Source: JALYOC01 sp036675345
GTDB taxonomy: Bacteria > Myxococcota > Myxococcia > Myxococcales > Myxococcaceae
Assembly: GCA_036675345.1 (NCBI GenBank)
Contig: JAKFFE010000036.1
Span: 62,001-126,000, forward strand
Length of the DNA stretch: 64,000 nucleotides
Reading direction: 5' to 3'
Under the pieces are notes generated by a model. It ran no database searches. It was not told where the DNA came from and was given only the letters and a program-made list of their open reading frames with translations. Positions within the stretch are counted from its first letter, which is position 1, and each line of letters starts with the position of its first letter. This document shows positions 17,174 to 26,173 of this stretch, in pieces. Made by a program: the position numbers and the translations under genes.

Positions 17174-19468
17174 TTGGAGCTGCGAAGTCACTCCTGGCGC
17201 CGGTTCGTGGGTCGCAACCTCGCCGCGGTGGCGGTGTTGACGCTGGGGGTCTCGGTGACCGGCCTGGCCACCCGCTATGGGTGGGCGGCGGCGGTGGCGG
17301 CGGATCAGCACCGCTTCGAGGAGTCGGCGGACAACGTGGTGCGGGCGATCGAGGTCCGGATGGACGCCTACATCTCCGCCCTCTACGCCGCCCGCGCCTT
17401 CTTCCATTCCTCGTACGAGATCGAAGGCCGGGAGTTCAGGCGGTTCGTGGAGGCGATCGAGATCGGCGACCGCTACCGGGGAATCCAGGGGCTGGGGTTC
17501 ACCCGGGTGCTGCAAGCGGATCAGGTCGCCGATTACGAACGCCAGATCCGGGGGCTGGGTCAGGAGGGCTTCCGGGTCTTCCCCGCGGAGCCGAAGCGGG
17601 ACGTCTACAGCGCGATCACCTTCCTGGAACCGCTGGACGAGAAGAACCGCCGGGCGATCGGCTTCGACATGATGTCCGATCCGGTGCGCCGGGAGGCGAT
17701 GCTGCGGGCGCAGGCCGGCAAGCTCCCCGCCGCCTCCGGGAAGGTGATCCTGGTCCAGGAGCTGGATCCCACCCGGAGGCAGCCGGGGTTCTTGATCTAC
17801 CTGGCGGTGTCCGACGACGCCGGCCAGCCCCTGGGCTGGGTGTACAGCCCGTTCCGGGCACACGATCTGTTGCGCGGGATCTTCCCCTCCCGTCCGGCGA
17901 TCGACTTCCAGATCTACGCCGGGACCGAGGTGGACCCGGACGCGCTGTACTTCGACGAGGGCGGCACCGATTCCCCGTCCCGGGAGAACCGGCGCCTGGT
18001 GACCCAGCGCACGCTGAAGGTGGCCGGACAGCCCTGGACGGTGGCGGTCCAGTCCCGGCCGGAGTTCTACCGCAGCTCCTCCCGGGCCAGTCTGTGGTGG
18101 GTCCCGCTGCTGGGGCTGGTGGCCAGCGGGCTGCTGTTCGGCATCGTCCGGCTGCAGTCGCGCGCCCGCGAACTCTCCGAGGCGCGGGAGCGGCGCACCG
18201 CCTTCATGGCCGAGGCCGGGCGCCTGCTCAACGAATCGCTGGACCTGGACACCACCCTGCAGAAGCTGGCCGGGCTGTGCGTCCACAACCTGTGCGACTG
18301 GTGTCTGATCTACCTGTTGGACGAGGAGGGGCGGCTGCACGAGCGGACCCTGGTCCACCGGGACCCGGCGCTGACCCGGATGGGGCAGGCGGGGATCGCA
18401 CTCTTCCCCCGGGATGACGACGGTCCCTCCGGGGTGGGCAACGTGGTCCGCACCGGTCGCTCCGAGCTGGTCCCGGAGGTCCCGGCGGCGGTGATGGAGG
18501 CTCTGGTCCGGACCCCGGAGCAACGGGAGGTGATGCGCCAGGTCCAGCTCCGCTCGTATATGTGCGTGCCGATGCAGGTGCGGGGGAAGGTGATTGGCGC
18601 CATCTCCTTCCTGGGTTCGATCCCCGGGCAGTTCCGCCCCAACGAGCTGGCGGTGGCGGAGGAGCTGGCCCGGCTGGCGGCCTCGGCGGTGGACAACTCG
18701 CACCTCTACAGCCGCGCCCAGCAGGCGGTGCGGATCCGCGACGAGTTCCTCTCCGTCGCCTCCCACGAGCTGAAGACCCCGATCACCTCCCTGACCCTGA
18801 AGCTGGATCTGATGAAGCGGCTGCCGGCGGCCTCCACCGATCCCCGCTGGCGGCGTTCAGAGCAGGTGATGGAACGGCAGCTGCGACGGCTGGGGCGGCT
18901 GGTGGACAGCCTGCTGGATGTCTCGCGGATCTCCGCCGGGCGGCTGCGGCTGGATCTGGAGGAGCTGGATCTGGCCGCCACCGCCCGGGAGGTCGCCGCC
19001 TCCCTGTCCGACGAGCTGGCGGCTTCGGGCACCGCGCTGGAGCTGAACCTCCCCCCGCACCTGATCGGCCGGTGGGATCGGATGCGGGTGGAGCAGGTGA
19101 TCCTCAACCTGCTGGGCAACGCCATCAAGTACGGAGAGGGCAAGCCGGTGTCCCTCACCCTGGAGGAGGCGGGGGAGGACGCCCGGCTGATCGTCCGGGA
19201 CCGCGGCATCGGCGTCTCCGCGGCGGACCTGGACCGGATCTTCCAGCGCTTCGAACGCGCCGTCCCCTCCGCCCACTACGGGGGGCTGGGGCTGGGCCTG
19301 TACATCTCCCGGCAGATCGTGGAAGCGCTGGGCGGGACCATCCACGCCGCCAGCGAGACCGAGGGGGCCACCTTCACCGTGGTGCTGCCCCGCACCGGTC
19401 CCCCGGCGGGGCTGCCGGTGCGTCCCGCGCCGCTGGACCCGGAAAAGGAAAGGCCGCTGCATCCGTGA
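17174..19468 (+). CDS. CHASE-GAF hybrid sensor histidine kinase
   Basis: About 764 residues from TTG 17174, chosen because GGAGGGGAG sits seven bases upstream; TTG 17156 would add six residues. Domains in order are: a membrane segment (about 10-30), an extracytoplasmic CHASE-type sensor (about 50-260, FHSSYEIEGREFRRFV and IQGLGFTRVLQ are typical), a second membrane segment (about 295-315), GAF (about 345-500), HisKA with phospho-His in SVASHELKTPI, and HATPase with N box (NLLGNAIKYGEG) and G boxes (DRGIGVS, GLGLGLYI). There is no receiver domain and no adjacent response regulator, so it is an orphan kinase. Confidence 0.92.
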   Translation: MELRSHSWRRFVGRNLAAVAVLTLGVSVTGLATRYGWAAAVAADQHRFEESADNVVRAIEVRMDAYISALYAARAFFHSSYEIEGREFRRFVEAIEIGDRYRGIQGLGFTRVLQADQVADYERQIRGLGQEGFRVFPAEPKRDVYSAITFLEPLDEKNRRAIGFDMMSDPVRREAMLRAQAGKLPAASGKVILVQELDPTRRQPGFLIYLAVSDDAGQPLGWVYSPFRAHDLLRGIFPSRPAIDFQIYAGTEVDPDALYFDEGGTDSPSRENRRLVTQRTLKVAGQPWTVAVQSRPEFYRSSSRASLWWVPLLGLVASGLLFGIVRLQSRARELSEARERRTAFMAEAGRLLNESLDLDTTLQKLAGLCVHNLCDWCLIYLLDEEGRLHERTLVHRDPALTRMGQAGIALFPRDDDGPSGVGNVVRTGRSELVPEVPAAVMEALVRTPEQREVMRQVQLRSYMCVPMQVRGKVIGAISFLGSIPGQFRPNELAVAEELARLAASAVDNSHLYSRAQQAVRIRDEFLSVASHELKTPITSLTLKLDLMKRLPAASTDPRWRRSEQVMERQLRRLGRLVDSLLDVSRISAGRLRLDLEELDLAATAREVAASLSDELAASGTALELNLPPHLIGRWDRMRVEQVILNLLGNAIKYGEGKPVSLTLEEAGEDARLIVRDRGIGVSAADLDRIFQRFERAVPSAHYGGLGLGLYISRQIVEALGGTIHAASETEGATFTVVLPRTGPPAGLPVRPAPLDPEKERPLHP

Positions 19469-19482
19469 AGGAGGCAGCGGCC
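19452..19482 (-). terminator. Intrinsic terminator (minus strand)
   Basis: A perfect 9-bp stem (GGCCGCTGC / GCAGCGGCC) with a 13-nt loop lies between the convergent kinase and outer-membrane-like genes. On the minus strand it is followed by TTTCCTTTTCC, so it probably ends transcription from 19507. The left arm falls inside the last codons of the kinase. Confidence 0.65.
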
Positions 19483-19506
19483 CTGGGATGCTTGCCCTCT
19501 GGCCGA

Positions 19507-20010
19507 CTACGGCAGCCCGATGCCCAGGCCCAGCGCGGGCAGGAACTGCGGGGTGAAGATCCCCGGCGCCGCCCAGCTGCCGCTGGTGGTCATGCTGGCG
19601 GACAGCCCGAGGCGGAAGATCCCCGCCCGGTAGGCCACGCCCAGGTTGGCGCCGCTGGGGAACAGCAGTCGGGTCTGCAGCCCACCGGTGAGGAACAGGC
19701 CCCCCACCAGCGGGTGCTCGTAGGTCAGGCTCTGGGTGCCAATCGAGAGGTTCAGGTGGAACCCCTGCACCGGCAGCCGCCAGACCACGGTGATCTGCTC
19801 CAGCAGGCGCAGCGTCTTGTCCAGCGCGCCGGTCCCGTACATCGGCAGGTCGTAGTGGAGGAAGGTCCCGGGCGCCTCGGAGAGCAGATCCACCCGGTCG
19901 AAGCCGAAGCCCCAGGTGCGCTCGGCGGGGACGGTGGCGGTGTCCGGGGCCGGGGTGACCTCCGGGGCCTGGGCCAGGGTGACGGTCAGCAGCAAAGCAA
20001 TCACAGACAC
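19507..20010 (-). CDS. Hypothetical exported, possibly outer-membrane protein
   Basis: A 167-residue protein with a signal peptide (VSVIALLLTVTLAQA). The start is GTG 20010 or GTG 20004; the latter gives a 4-nt GTGA overlap with the upstream GDPD stop. The mature sequence alternates hydrophobic and polar residues and is glycine-rich (LVGGLFLTGGLQTRLLF, AALGLGIGLP at the C-terminus), as in small beta-barrels. It is the last gene of a lipoprotein / GDPD / exported-protein operon. Function unknown. Confidence 0.7.
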   Translation of the reverse strand: MSVIALLLTVTLAQAPEVTPAPDTATVPAERTWGFGFDRVDLLSEAPGTFLHYDLPMYGTGALDKTLRLLEQITVVWRLPVQGFHLNLSIGTQSLTYEHPLVGGLFLTGGLQTRLLFPSGANLGVAYRAGIFRLGLSASMTTSGSWAAPGIFTPQFLPALGLGIGLP

Positions 20011-20909
20011 GAGGCACGCTCCGGGTAATCGGTGATCAGCTTGTCCACCGGCCAGCTGCAGTAGGCGTCCAGGAGGTCCGCGGTGTTCAGGGTCCACAGC
20101 TGGACCGACAGGCCCCGCGCCCGGGCGGCCTCCACGATCCGGCGGTCGGTGACCCGGTACTGCAAGAGCAGCCCGGTGGCGCCGGTCTGGGTGGCGATCG
20201 CCAGCGGATCTCCCAGGCCCAGCTGGGCCAGCAGCTCGTTGCTGAGGCCGACCAGGGTGCTGTTGTCGTCCTGCTTGAACTTGGGCCAGGTGAGGCTGAC
20301 GTCCACCCCGTCGGGCACCGCCGCCACCGCCAGGGGGATGAAGTCCACCTCGGTGGAGCTGACGTACCAGGGGTTGGGCAGGCCGCTGTCGCGCATCGCC
20401 ACCACCACCTGCTGAACGAAGTCCGCCGCGGGGAGGGTCAGCCCGTCCGCGTACTTGATGTCGAACTGCAGGGTCATCTCCGGGGAGCCGGCCACCTCGG
20501 TGAACAGCTCGGCCAGGGTCATGTGGGTCTCGGACACCACCTCCGCGTCCGGCATCTCCGGGTCGGCCACCCCGCCGCAGCGGTAGCCGGTGCGCAGCGC
20601 GTCCAGGGTGAGGTCCTTGATCAGCAGCCGCTCACCCACCAGCGGCGAACCGTCGGCGTGGGTGCACAGGGTCTGGTGCAGCCAGGGATCGTGCGAGAGC
20701 ACCGGGACCCCGTCCGCGGTGAGCACGATGTCGAACTCGATTCCGGGGTAGTTGGCGGCCACCGCCCCCCGCACCGCGGTGCGGGAGTTCTCGGGCCATT
20801 TACCGGCGGCGGCGCGGTGCGCCATCACCTGGGGAGCGCCGGGCGGATCGACCAGACCGCAGGCCGAACCCGCCGCCGCGATGAGCGAAGCGAGGAGGAG
20901 ACGTTTCAT
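20001..20909 (-). CDS. Glycerophosphodiester phosphodiesterase family lipoprotein
   Basis: A 302-residue protein with a lipoprotein signal (MKRLLLASLIAAAGSAC, lipidated Cys17). The GDPD catalytic signature is present: MAHRAAAGKWPENS near residue 30, the metal-binding EFDIVLTADGVPVLSHDP, and later TLQFDIKYADGL. The enzyme would hydrolyse glycerophosphodiesters to glycerol-3-phosphate and an alcohol at the envelope. It is preceded closely (15 bp) by another lipoprotein gene and overlaps the following exported-protein gene. Confidence 0.9.
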   Translation of the reverse strand: MKRLLLASLIAAAGSACGLVDPPGAPQVMAHRAAAGKWPENSRTAVRGAVAANYPGIEFDIVLTADGVPVLSHDPWLHQTLCTHADGSPLVGERLLIKDLTLDALRTGYRCGGVADPEMPDAEVVSETHMTLAELFTEVAGSPEMTLQFDIKYADGLTLPAADFVQQVVVAMRDSGLPNPWYVSSTEVDFIPLAVAAVPDGVDVSLTWPKFKQDDNSTLVGLSNELLAQLGLGDPLAIATQTGATGLLLQYRVTDRRIVEAARARGLSVQLWTLNTADLLDAYCSWPVDKLITDYPERASCL

Positions 20910-20924
20910 GGGGGCGCAGTCCTA

Positions 20925-21875
20925 TCAGCGGCCAGCCGCGATGTCCTGCAGGTGCTTGCGGGCGCGGGGGAGGAACTCGGTCGCTTCCAGCTGCAGCGGA
21001 CGGGTGGTGGAGCCCAGCTCGATCGCCAGCCGCTGGTAGACCTTGTCCGCCATCCAGGCGCCGGCGGCGCGCGGGAGGAGCGGATCCTTGAGCAGCGGAT
21101 CGAAGAAGCGGGCCTCCTCGATCTCGCTGGCCGAGTCCAGCGATGCCAGCAGCTCCTTGGCGATCAGCCGCTCCCGCTTGCGGGCCGCGGTCAGCTGGTA
21201 CTCCGGCACCGAGAGGACCTGGTGTTCGGGCGCGTCCGGCACCAGCTGCCGGGTGGCGAAGGAGGCCGCGCCCTCCCGGTACACCCGCCGGGCCAGCGGC
21301 CCCAGCGACGAGGAGTCCGGCTGCAGCTGCTGGTGGGTCAGCGCGAACAGCTCCCGGGCCAGCACCGCCCGCCGCTGGGGAGCGGCGGCCAGATCCGGGT
21401 GGCGGGCGTTGATCAACCGCAGCGGCCGCCCATCCGCGGTGGTCCCCCGGAACAGCGCCTGGGGTTCCACCGCCACCGCGAACACCAGCTGCAGCCGCGG
21501 AGGCGGGCCCAGCAGCGCGGTGATCGCCTTGTCCAGGGCCGCCACGTCTTCTGACGCCGCGGCCTCGAAGATCTCCACCAGGTCCAGGATCGCCTCGGTG
21601 CTGGCGATCAGCCGGATCAGATTCTCGTTCCCCGGATCCTCGGAGGCGGCGCCGGCGGCCGCGAACAGCGCGGCGTGCCGCTGCTGGTAGACCCCCCAGA
21701 CGTCCTCCACCTTGCCGGTATCCAGCTCGGCGCGGACCGCGGACAGGAAGCCGGGCAGGGTGTCCACCACCTCCAGCCGGCCGCCCGACTCCCGGGGCTG
21801 CATGTAGTCGGGACGGGGCTGGGAGGCACAGCCCAGCAGGGCGGTGCAGCAGAACAGGGCAGCGGACAGACGCAT
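20925..21875 (-). CDS. Hypothetical lipoprotein
   Basis: A 316-residue protein with signal and lipobox (LFCCTALLGC). The remainder is helical and polar. A segment YREGAASFATRQLV resembles the EGAA.F stretch of DUF2268/GldB-like putative metallopeptidases, but no HExxH is present, so activity of that kind is not supported. It is co-transcribed with the downstream GDPD lipoprotein. No function is assigned. Confidence 0.7.
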   Translation of the reverse strand: MRLSAALFCCTALLGCASQPRPDYMQPRESGGRLEVVDTLPGFLSAVRAELDTGKVEDVWGVYQQRHAALFAAAGAASEDPGNENLIRLIASTEAILDLVEIFEAAASEDVAALDKAITALLGPPPRLQLVFAVAVEPQALFRGTTADGRPLRLINARHPDLAAAPQRRAVLARELFALTHQQLQPDSSSLGPLARRVYREGAASFATRQLVPDAPEHQVLSVPEYQLTAARKRERLIAKELLASLDSASEIEEARFFDPLLKDPLLPRAAGAWMADKVYQRLAIELGSTTRPLQLEATEFLPRARKHLQDIAAGR

Positions 21876-21965
21876 GGGGTGCAGGTCTTACCAAGAGAGC
21901 AGGCGTGCCGGGGGCAGCCGACGTTGAAACCCGGCCCCGCTGGCACTTAAGCTATTGAAGTCTCA

Positions 21966-23018
21966 ATGGCTTTTGATCCAGACCCTCCCCGCACGGAAGA
22001 ACTCGGCGAACGCGAGCGGGAGGTGTTGCGCGCGGTGGTGCAGGAGTACATCGCCTCCGGCGGTCCGGTGGGCTCCTCGCATCTGGCCCGTCGTCCGGAG
22101 TTCGAGGTCTCCTCGGCCACCCTGCGCAATGTGCTGGCGGACCTGGAGGAGCTGGGCTTCCTGGAGAAGCCGCACACCTCCGCCGGACGGATCCCCACCG
22201 ACCGGGCCTACCGCTTCTACGTGGACACCCTGGTCAAGCTGAAGGACCCTCCGCCCCGCGAGCGGGAGCTGATCCAGCAGGGCCTCTCGGTGGACCACGC
22301 GGTGGAGGAGGTGCTGCAGGAGACCTCCAAGGTGCTGCACCACCTGACCCATCATGCGGGGGTGGTGCTCAGCCCGCGCTCCGCCTCGGTGGTGTTCCAG
22401 CGGATCGAGTTCGTCCGGCTGCGGGAGAACCGGGTGCTGGCGATCCTGGTGGGGCAGAACGGCCAGGTGCAGAACCGGGCCTTCACCATCGAGTACCCGC
22501 TCTCCCCCGAGGATCTGGTGCGGGCCGGCAACTACCTCAACGAGCTGCTGCGGCAGGTCCCGCTGGAGGAGGTCCGGGATCGGATCCTCCAGGAGCTGAC
22601 CCGCGATCAGGCCCAGTACGATCAGCTGGCCGGCAAGGCGTTGAAGCTGGGCGCGGCGGCCACCGATCTGCAGACCCCGGACCGGATGTTCATCGAAGGC
22701 ACCGGGTCGTTTTTGGAGGCCCCGGAGTTCGCCGACGTGCAGCGGATGCGGGCCCTGTTCCGGGCGCTGGAGCAGAAGCACCAGCTGCTCTCGCTGCTGG
22801 ACCGGGTGCAGCGGACCAAGGAGATGCAGATCTTCATCGGCACCGAGAGCGAGTTCTCCTCCGCGGGAGACGTCTCGGTGATCGCCAGTCCCTACGGCGC
22901 CGGCGGCGAGGTGCTGGGCGCGGTGGGGGTGATCGGCCCCACCCGGATGAACTACCAGAAGGTGATCCCGCTGGTGAACTTCACCGCCCAGATCCTCTCC
23001 AAGGTGCTGGGCCAGTGA
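21966..23018 (+). CDS. hrcA: Heat-inducible transcription repressor HrcA
   Basis: A 350-residue HrcA. The N-terminal winged helix is characteristic (REREVLRAVVQEYIASGGPV, SSATLRNVLADLEELGFLEK, HTSAGRIPTDRAYRFYVD), followed by a GAF-like effector region and an inserted domain ending in GVIGPTRMNYQKVIPLV. HrcA represses groE and dnaK operons at CIRCE operators and senses chaperone availability through GroEL. Unlike the common hrcA-grpE-dnaK order, the next gene is an acetyltransferase that overlaps by 4 nt. No CIRCE palindrome is visible immediately upstream. Confidence 0.95.
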   Translation: MAFDPDPPRTEELGEREREVLRAVVQEYIASGGPVGSSHLARRPEFEVSSATLRNVLADLEELGFLEKPHTSAGRIPTDRAYRFYVDTLVKLKDPPPRERELIQQGLSVDHAVEEVLQETSKVLHHLTHHAGVVLSPRSASVVFQRIEFVRLRENRVLAILVGQNGQVQNRAFTIEYPLSPEDLVRAGNYLNELLRQVPLEEVRDRILQELTRDQAQYDQLAGKALKLGAAATDLQTPDRMFIEGTGSFLEAPEFADVQRMRALFRALEQKHQLLSLLDRVQRTKEMQIFIGTESEFSSAGDVSVIASPYGAGGEVLGAVGVIGPTRMNYQKVIPLVNFTAQILSKVLGQ

Positions 23019-23500
23019 GCCCAGCGGTGATCCGGCGGATCCAGCCGGCGGACGACGCGGTGATGGCCCGGATCATCCGGGAGGTGATGCCGGAGTTCGG
23101 CGCCTGCGGCGCGGGCTTTGCGATCACCGACCCGGAGGTGGATCACCTCAGCGCCGCCTACGCCGCCCCCCGGCACGCCTACTTCGTGGTGGAAGAGGAG
23201 GGTCGGGTGCTGGGCGGAGGCGGGGTGGGGCCGCTGACCGGCGCCGCGGAAGACGTCTGCGAGCTGCGCAAGATGTACTTCCTCCCTGCGCTGCGAGGCC
23301 AGGGCGTGGGAGAGCGGCTGATGCGCCAGTGCCTGCAGGCCGCGCGGGAGCTGGGCTTTGCCACCTGCTACCTGGAGACCCTGACCGGGATGAAGGCCGC
23401 CCAGCGGCTCTACGCCCGGGTGGGCTTCGAGAAGGTCCCAGGGCCGATGGGCGCCACCGGCCACTTCGGCTGCGACACCTACTACGCGCTGAAGCTCTGA
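23015..23500 (+). CDS. GNAT family N-acetyltransferase
   Basis: A 161-residue acetyltransferase starting at GTG 23015, overlapping the hrcA stop by 4 nt (GTGA). The GNAT core is clear: VCELRKMYFLPALRGQGVGERL contains the acetyl-CoA pyrophosphate-binding R/Q-x-x-G-x-G motif A, preceded by the central strand GGGVGPLTG and followed by CYLETLTGMKAAQRLYARVGF (motif B). The substrate is unknown. Confidence 0.9.
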   Translation: MSPAVIRRIQPADDAVMARIIREVMPEFGACGAGFAITDPEVDHLSAAYAAPRHAYFVVEEEGRVLGGGGVGPLTGAAEDVCELRKMYFLPALRGQGVGERLMRQCLQAARELGFATCYLETLTGMKAAQRLYARVGFEKVPGPMGATGHFGCDTYYALKL

Positions 23501-23548
23501 CCCGCCGCGGGCCGGACCCTGTCCCTTGTTCCCGGGGCGGACCGCCCG

Positions 23549-25234
23549 CTACCGGTAGGTGACGATCAGCTTCGGACCGCGGCCGCCCGGGTCTTCCTTG
23601 CTGTGGAACTCGAACAGATCGATGGAGCTGGTGGTGACATACGGCAGCAGCCAGTTGGTCAGCCCCAGCTGCCAGCCCTGGTTGACGAAGGTGCCGCCCA
23701 CCCAGTTGCGGACGGTGGAGGTCTGATCCAGCTCGAAGACCTGCCCGGAGTAGATCGGCGGGTCGTAGCGGGTCTCCGAGTACACGTAGTGCTGCAGTCC
23801 CTGGGAGGAGTTCCAGGTCACCGTGGTCCCGCTCCACGCGGAGGCCAGCGCATAGATGAACCACGGCCGCGGAACGTAGCCGACCCCATAGGTGCTGGTG
23901 GTGAGCACCAGCTTCGCGCTGAGGATCGTCCTGCCCGCCAGCGCGCTCAGGTCGAACTTGAGCAGCGTCTGCGAGCAGGAGGCATCAATCCGCTCCGGCG
24001 CAAACCCGATCGGCGGCGAGTAGTACCAGATGCACCCCACCCCGACCGCCGGGACGCCGAACATCCCCTCGCCCTGGAAGACCGAGCTGTTCCGCTCCGG
24101 GACCAGGCTGCTGTACATCAGGTTGTTGTCGTCGGTGGGAGTGAGCGTCACCGTCTGGTTCGGCGGAACGCTGGTGGGGACGGTGACCGTGGTCGTCCCG
24201 GTGAGGCTCTCGGCGGCGGCGGTGATGGTCGCGCTGCCGGAGGCCACCGCGGTCACCCGCCCGGAGGAGGTCACGGTGGCCACGGCGGGGTTGCTGCTGG
24301 ACCAGGCCGCCGAGGCGGTCAGGTCCCGGGTGACCGTGCTGTCCGGATAGAGCCCGGTGGCCGCCAGCTGCAGCTGCGCTCCCACCGCGAGCTGGGTGGT
24401 GGCCGGGAGGACGTTCAAGGTCTGCAGGGGTGGGTGGGTCACCGTCAGCGTGTTGGTGGCAGTGAGCAAAGCGCCGCCGCTGTGGGTCCGCGCGGTGAGG
24501 GTCACCACTCCCGGAGCCAGCGCCGCCACCCGGCCCTCGGGAAGGATCGCGGCCACGGTCGGGTCGCTGGAGGACCAGGTGACGGCGGTGTAGTTGGAGC
24601 CGATCGCGCCGAAGTTCGCGTCCACCTGGAAGGCCGGGAAGTTCTGCCCCACCCACATCGTCTTCGCGGTGAACGAGATCCCCACCAGCGCGAACTCCGG
24701 AGTGGTGACGGGGACGATGCTGCGGCTGCTGATCGCCCCGGCCTGCGCGGTGATCGAGACCCCGCTGATGGCTGCCACCCCCGAGACCAAGCCGGTGGCG
24801 GTCACCGTGGCGTAATCGGAATCGCTGCTGGTCCAGGTCACCGCCTGGGTGACGTCACCGGTGGTGCCGTCGGTGTAGGTCGCGGTGGCGGTCAGCTGCT
24901 GTGTCTGCGCGGTGGTGATCGACGCGTAGGGCGGGGTGACGGTGAGGCTGGCGATCCGCTTGCTGGTCACGGTCAGCGTCGCGGTCCCGGACTTCTCCCC
25001 GGCGCGGGCGGTGAGGGTCGCTCCACCCTGCGACAGCCCGCTGACGAAGCCGGTGGCGGTGATCGGGGCGATGGCTGCGGCGCTGGACTCCCAGTCCACC
25101 AGGGCGCTGATGTTCCGGGTGGACCCGTCGGCGAAGGTGCCGGTGGCGACGTAGCGCTGGGTGTCGGCCAACCCCAGCTGCAGGGTCGCTGGCGCCACCT
25201 CCACCGAGGACAGCGCCAAGGCGGTGATGGTCAC
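23549..25234 (-). CDS. 5'-truncated Ig-like (BIG2) repeat and DNRLRE-domain surface protein
   Basis: The frame encodes about five bacterial Ig-like BIG2 repeats (units such as LQLAATGLYPDSTVTRDLTA and AAWSSSNPAVATVTSSGRVT), then a C-terminal DNRLRE/CBM96-like domain from about residue 360. That domain ends DLFEFHSKEDPGGRGPKLIV. Such proteins are secreted. Here the frame opens inside a repeat at a TGA (25313-25315), the first usable start is GTG 25234, and there is no signal peptide or ribosome-binding site. I read it as a fragment that lost its 5' end near an inverted-repeat element; it is probably non-functional. The alternative is a missed distal start after a sequencing error. Confidence 0.75.
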   Translation of the reverse strand: MTITALALSSVEVAPATLQLGLADTQRYVATGTFADGSTRNISALVDWESSAAAIAPITATGFVSGLSQGGATLTARAGEKSGTATLTVTSKRIASLTVTPPYASITTAQTQQLTATATYTDGTTGDVTQAVTWTSSDSDYATVTATGLVSGVAAISGVSITAQAGAISSRSIVPVTTPEFALVGISFTAKTMWVGQNFPAFQVDANFGAIGSNYTAVTWSSSDPTVAAILPEGRVAALAPGVVTLTARTHSGGALLTATNTLTVTHPPLQTLNVLPATTQLAVGAQLQLAATGLYPDSTVTRDLTASAAWSSSNPAVATVTSSGRVTAVASGSATITAAAESLTGTTTVTVPTSVPPNQTVTLTPTDDNNLMYSSLVPERNSSVFQGEGMFGVPAVGVGCIWYYSPPIGFAPERIDASCSQTLLKFDLSALAGRTILSAKLVLTTSTYGVGYVPRPWFIYALASAWSGTTVTWNSSQGLQHYVYSETRYDPPIYSGQVFELDQTSTVRNWVGGTFVNQGWQLGLTNWLLPYVTTSSIDLFEFHSKEDPGGRGPKLIVTYR

Positions 25235-25288
25235 CTCGGTGTGGGCGGAGAGGGTCCCGGCGGTGGCGGTCAGGCGCGAGGTGCCCTC

Positions 25289-25381
25289 CGATGGGAACAG
25301 GCTAAGCCGAGATCAGACCCGCAGAGCAAGGGGCTTGCTGCGGCACCGGCAGCCCTGCGGGGCCCCTCTTGTTCCCATCCG
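25289..25381. repeat. Inverted-repeat element at the break of the Ig-repeat gene
   Basis: GATGGGAACA at 25290-25299 is repeated inverted at 25370-25379. Between them is a second hairpin: AGCAAG and CTTGCT around GGG at 25325-25339, extended by CCGCAG/CTGCGG on the minus strand. The decamer GGCGCGAGGT lies on each side (25273-25282 and 25381-25390), as in a target duplication or recombination scar. No transposase is nearby. It may instead act as a terminator for the upstream flavin reductase gene. Confidence 0.5.
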
Positions 25382-25434
25382 GCGCGAGGTCAGCGCTGGC
25401 TGTGATCTCGCGACGGGGACGAAGGCCTCCCCTC

Positions 25435-26007
25435 TCAACGCTTGGGCGGAAGCACCGTGAGGACGCGTTCCACGAAGTTCTTGTACGCGGCCATGTAGTC
25501 GCGCAGGAACGTGGCCATGCTTTCGTCGGAGACCTCGCCGTCCTCGCCGAACACACCCGGCTTGTAGGTGATGTACGCCTCCACCTCGTTGAACAGCGGC
25601 GAGTTGCAGAAGGCCAGCACCGCGCGAAGGCCCTGCTGGCCCACCGCGGTCCCGATGCTTCCGGGCGAGGCGCCGATGATTCCGGACGGTTTGTGGTTGA
25701 ACGAGTTCTTTCCCCACGGCCGGCTCGCCCAGTCGATCGCGTTCTTCAGCGCCCCCGGAATCGAGCGGTTGTACTCCGGGCTGACGAAGAGCACCGCATC
25801 CACCGCGGCGATCGCGGCCTTCAGCGCCTTCCCCTCCGGCGGGTAGTCCGGATCGAAGTCGTAGTTGTAGAGCGGCAGGTCCTTGATCGGGATCTCGGTG
25901 AAATCCAGCTCCGGAGGCGCCAGCCGGATCAGCGCCTTGGAGAGCGTCCGGTTGATCGACTTCCTGGACAAGCTGCCAACGAAGTACCCGACCTTGAAGC
26001 GTGCCAT
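25435..26007 (-). CDS. NADPH-dependent FMN reductase family protein
   Basis: A 190-residue flavodoxin-fold protein. The N-terminal phosphate-binding loop VGYFVGSLSRKSINRTL and the central VLFVSPEYNRSIPGALKNAI are diagnostic of the ChrR/YieF NAD(P)H-dependent FMN reductase group. These also reduce quinones or chromate. A further GIIGASPGSIGTAVGQQGLR loop matches the family. It is a single gene with its own upstream spacer of 166 bp. It lies just upstream of the truncated Ig-repeat gene. Confidence 0.92.
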   Translation of the reverse strand: MARFKVGYFVGSLSRKSINRTLSKALIRLAPPELDFTEIPIKDLPLYNYDFDPDYPPEGKALKAAIAAVDAVLFVSPEYNRSIPGALKNAIDWASRPWGKNSFNHKPSGIIGASPGSIGTAVGQQGLRAVLAFCNSPLFNEVEAYITYKPGVFGEDGEVSDESMATFLRDYMAAYKNFVERVLTVLPPKR

Positions 26008-26173
26008 GGCGTCTCCCCCCGCGCGTTGCGCTCAGAGAGTGAGGGTGTGCACGGCGGGGCCGGGGCAACGGGTAACCCGAGCACAGCGACCGAGCGCCTG
26101 CCCAGAAGCAGGGTACGGAAAACCTCCGTCCAGCGATCCGCTTGCGGGTCATCCGCCCCCAGCGTGGCCGGCG

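Noticed and set aside
20925..21875. GldB/DUF2268-type metallopeptidase
   Set aside because: Only an EGAASF-like segment is shared; the zinc-binding HExxH is missing.
21930..21966. CIRCE operator or sigma-54 promoter (TGGCAC) before hrcA
   Set aside because: No TTAGCACTC-N9-GAGTGCTAA palindrome is present. TGGCAC at about 21941 is not followed by TTGC at the required spacing.
25289..25381. Integron attC site
   Set aside because: The ends do not match the GTTRRRY/RYYYAAC core, and no integrase or cassette array is present.
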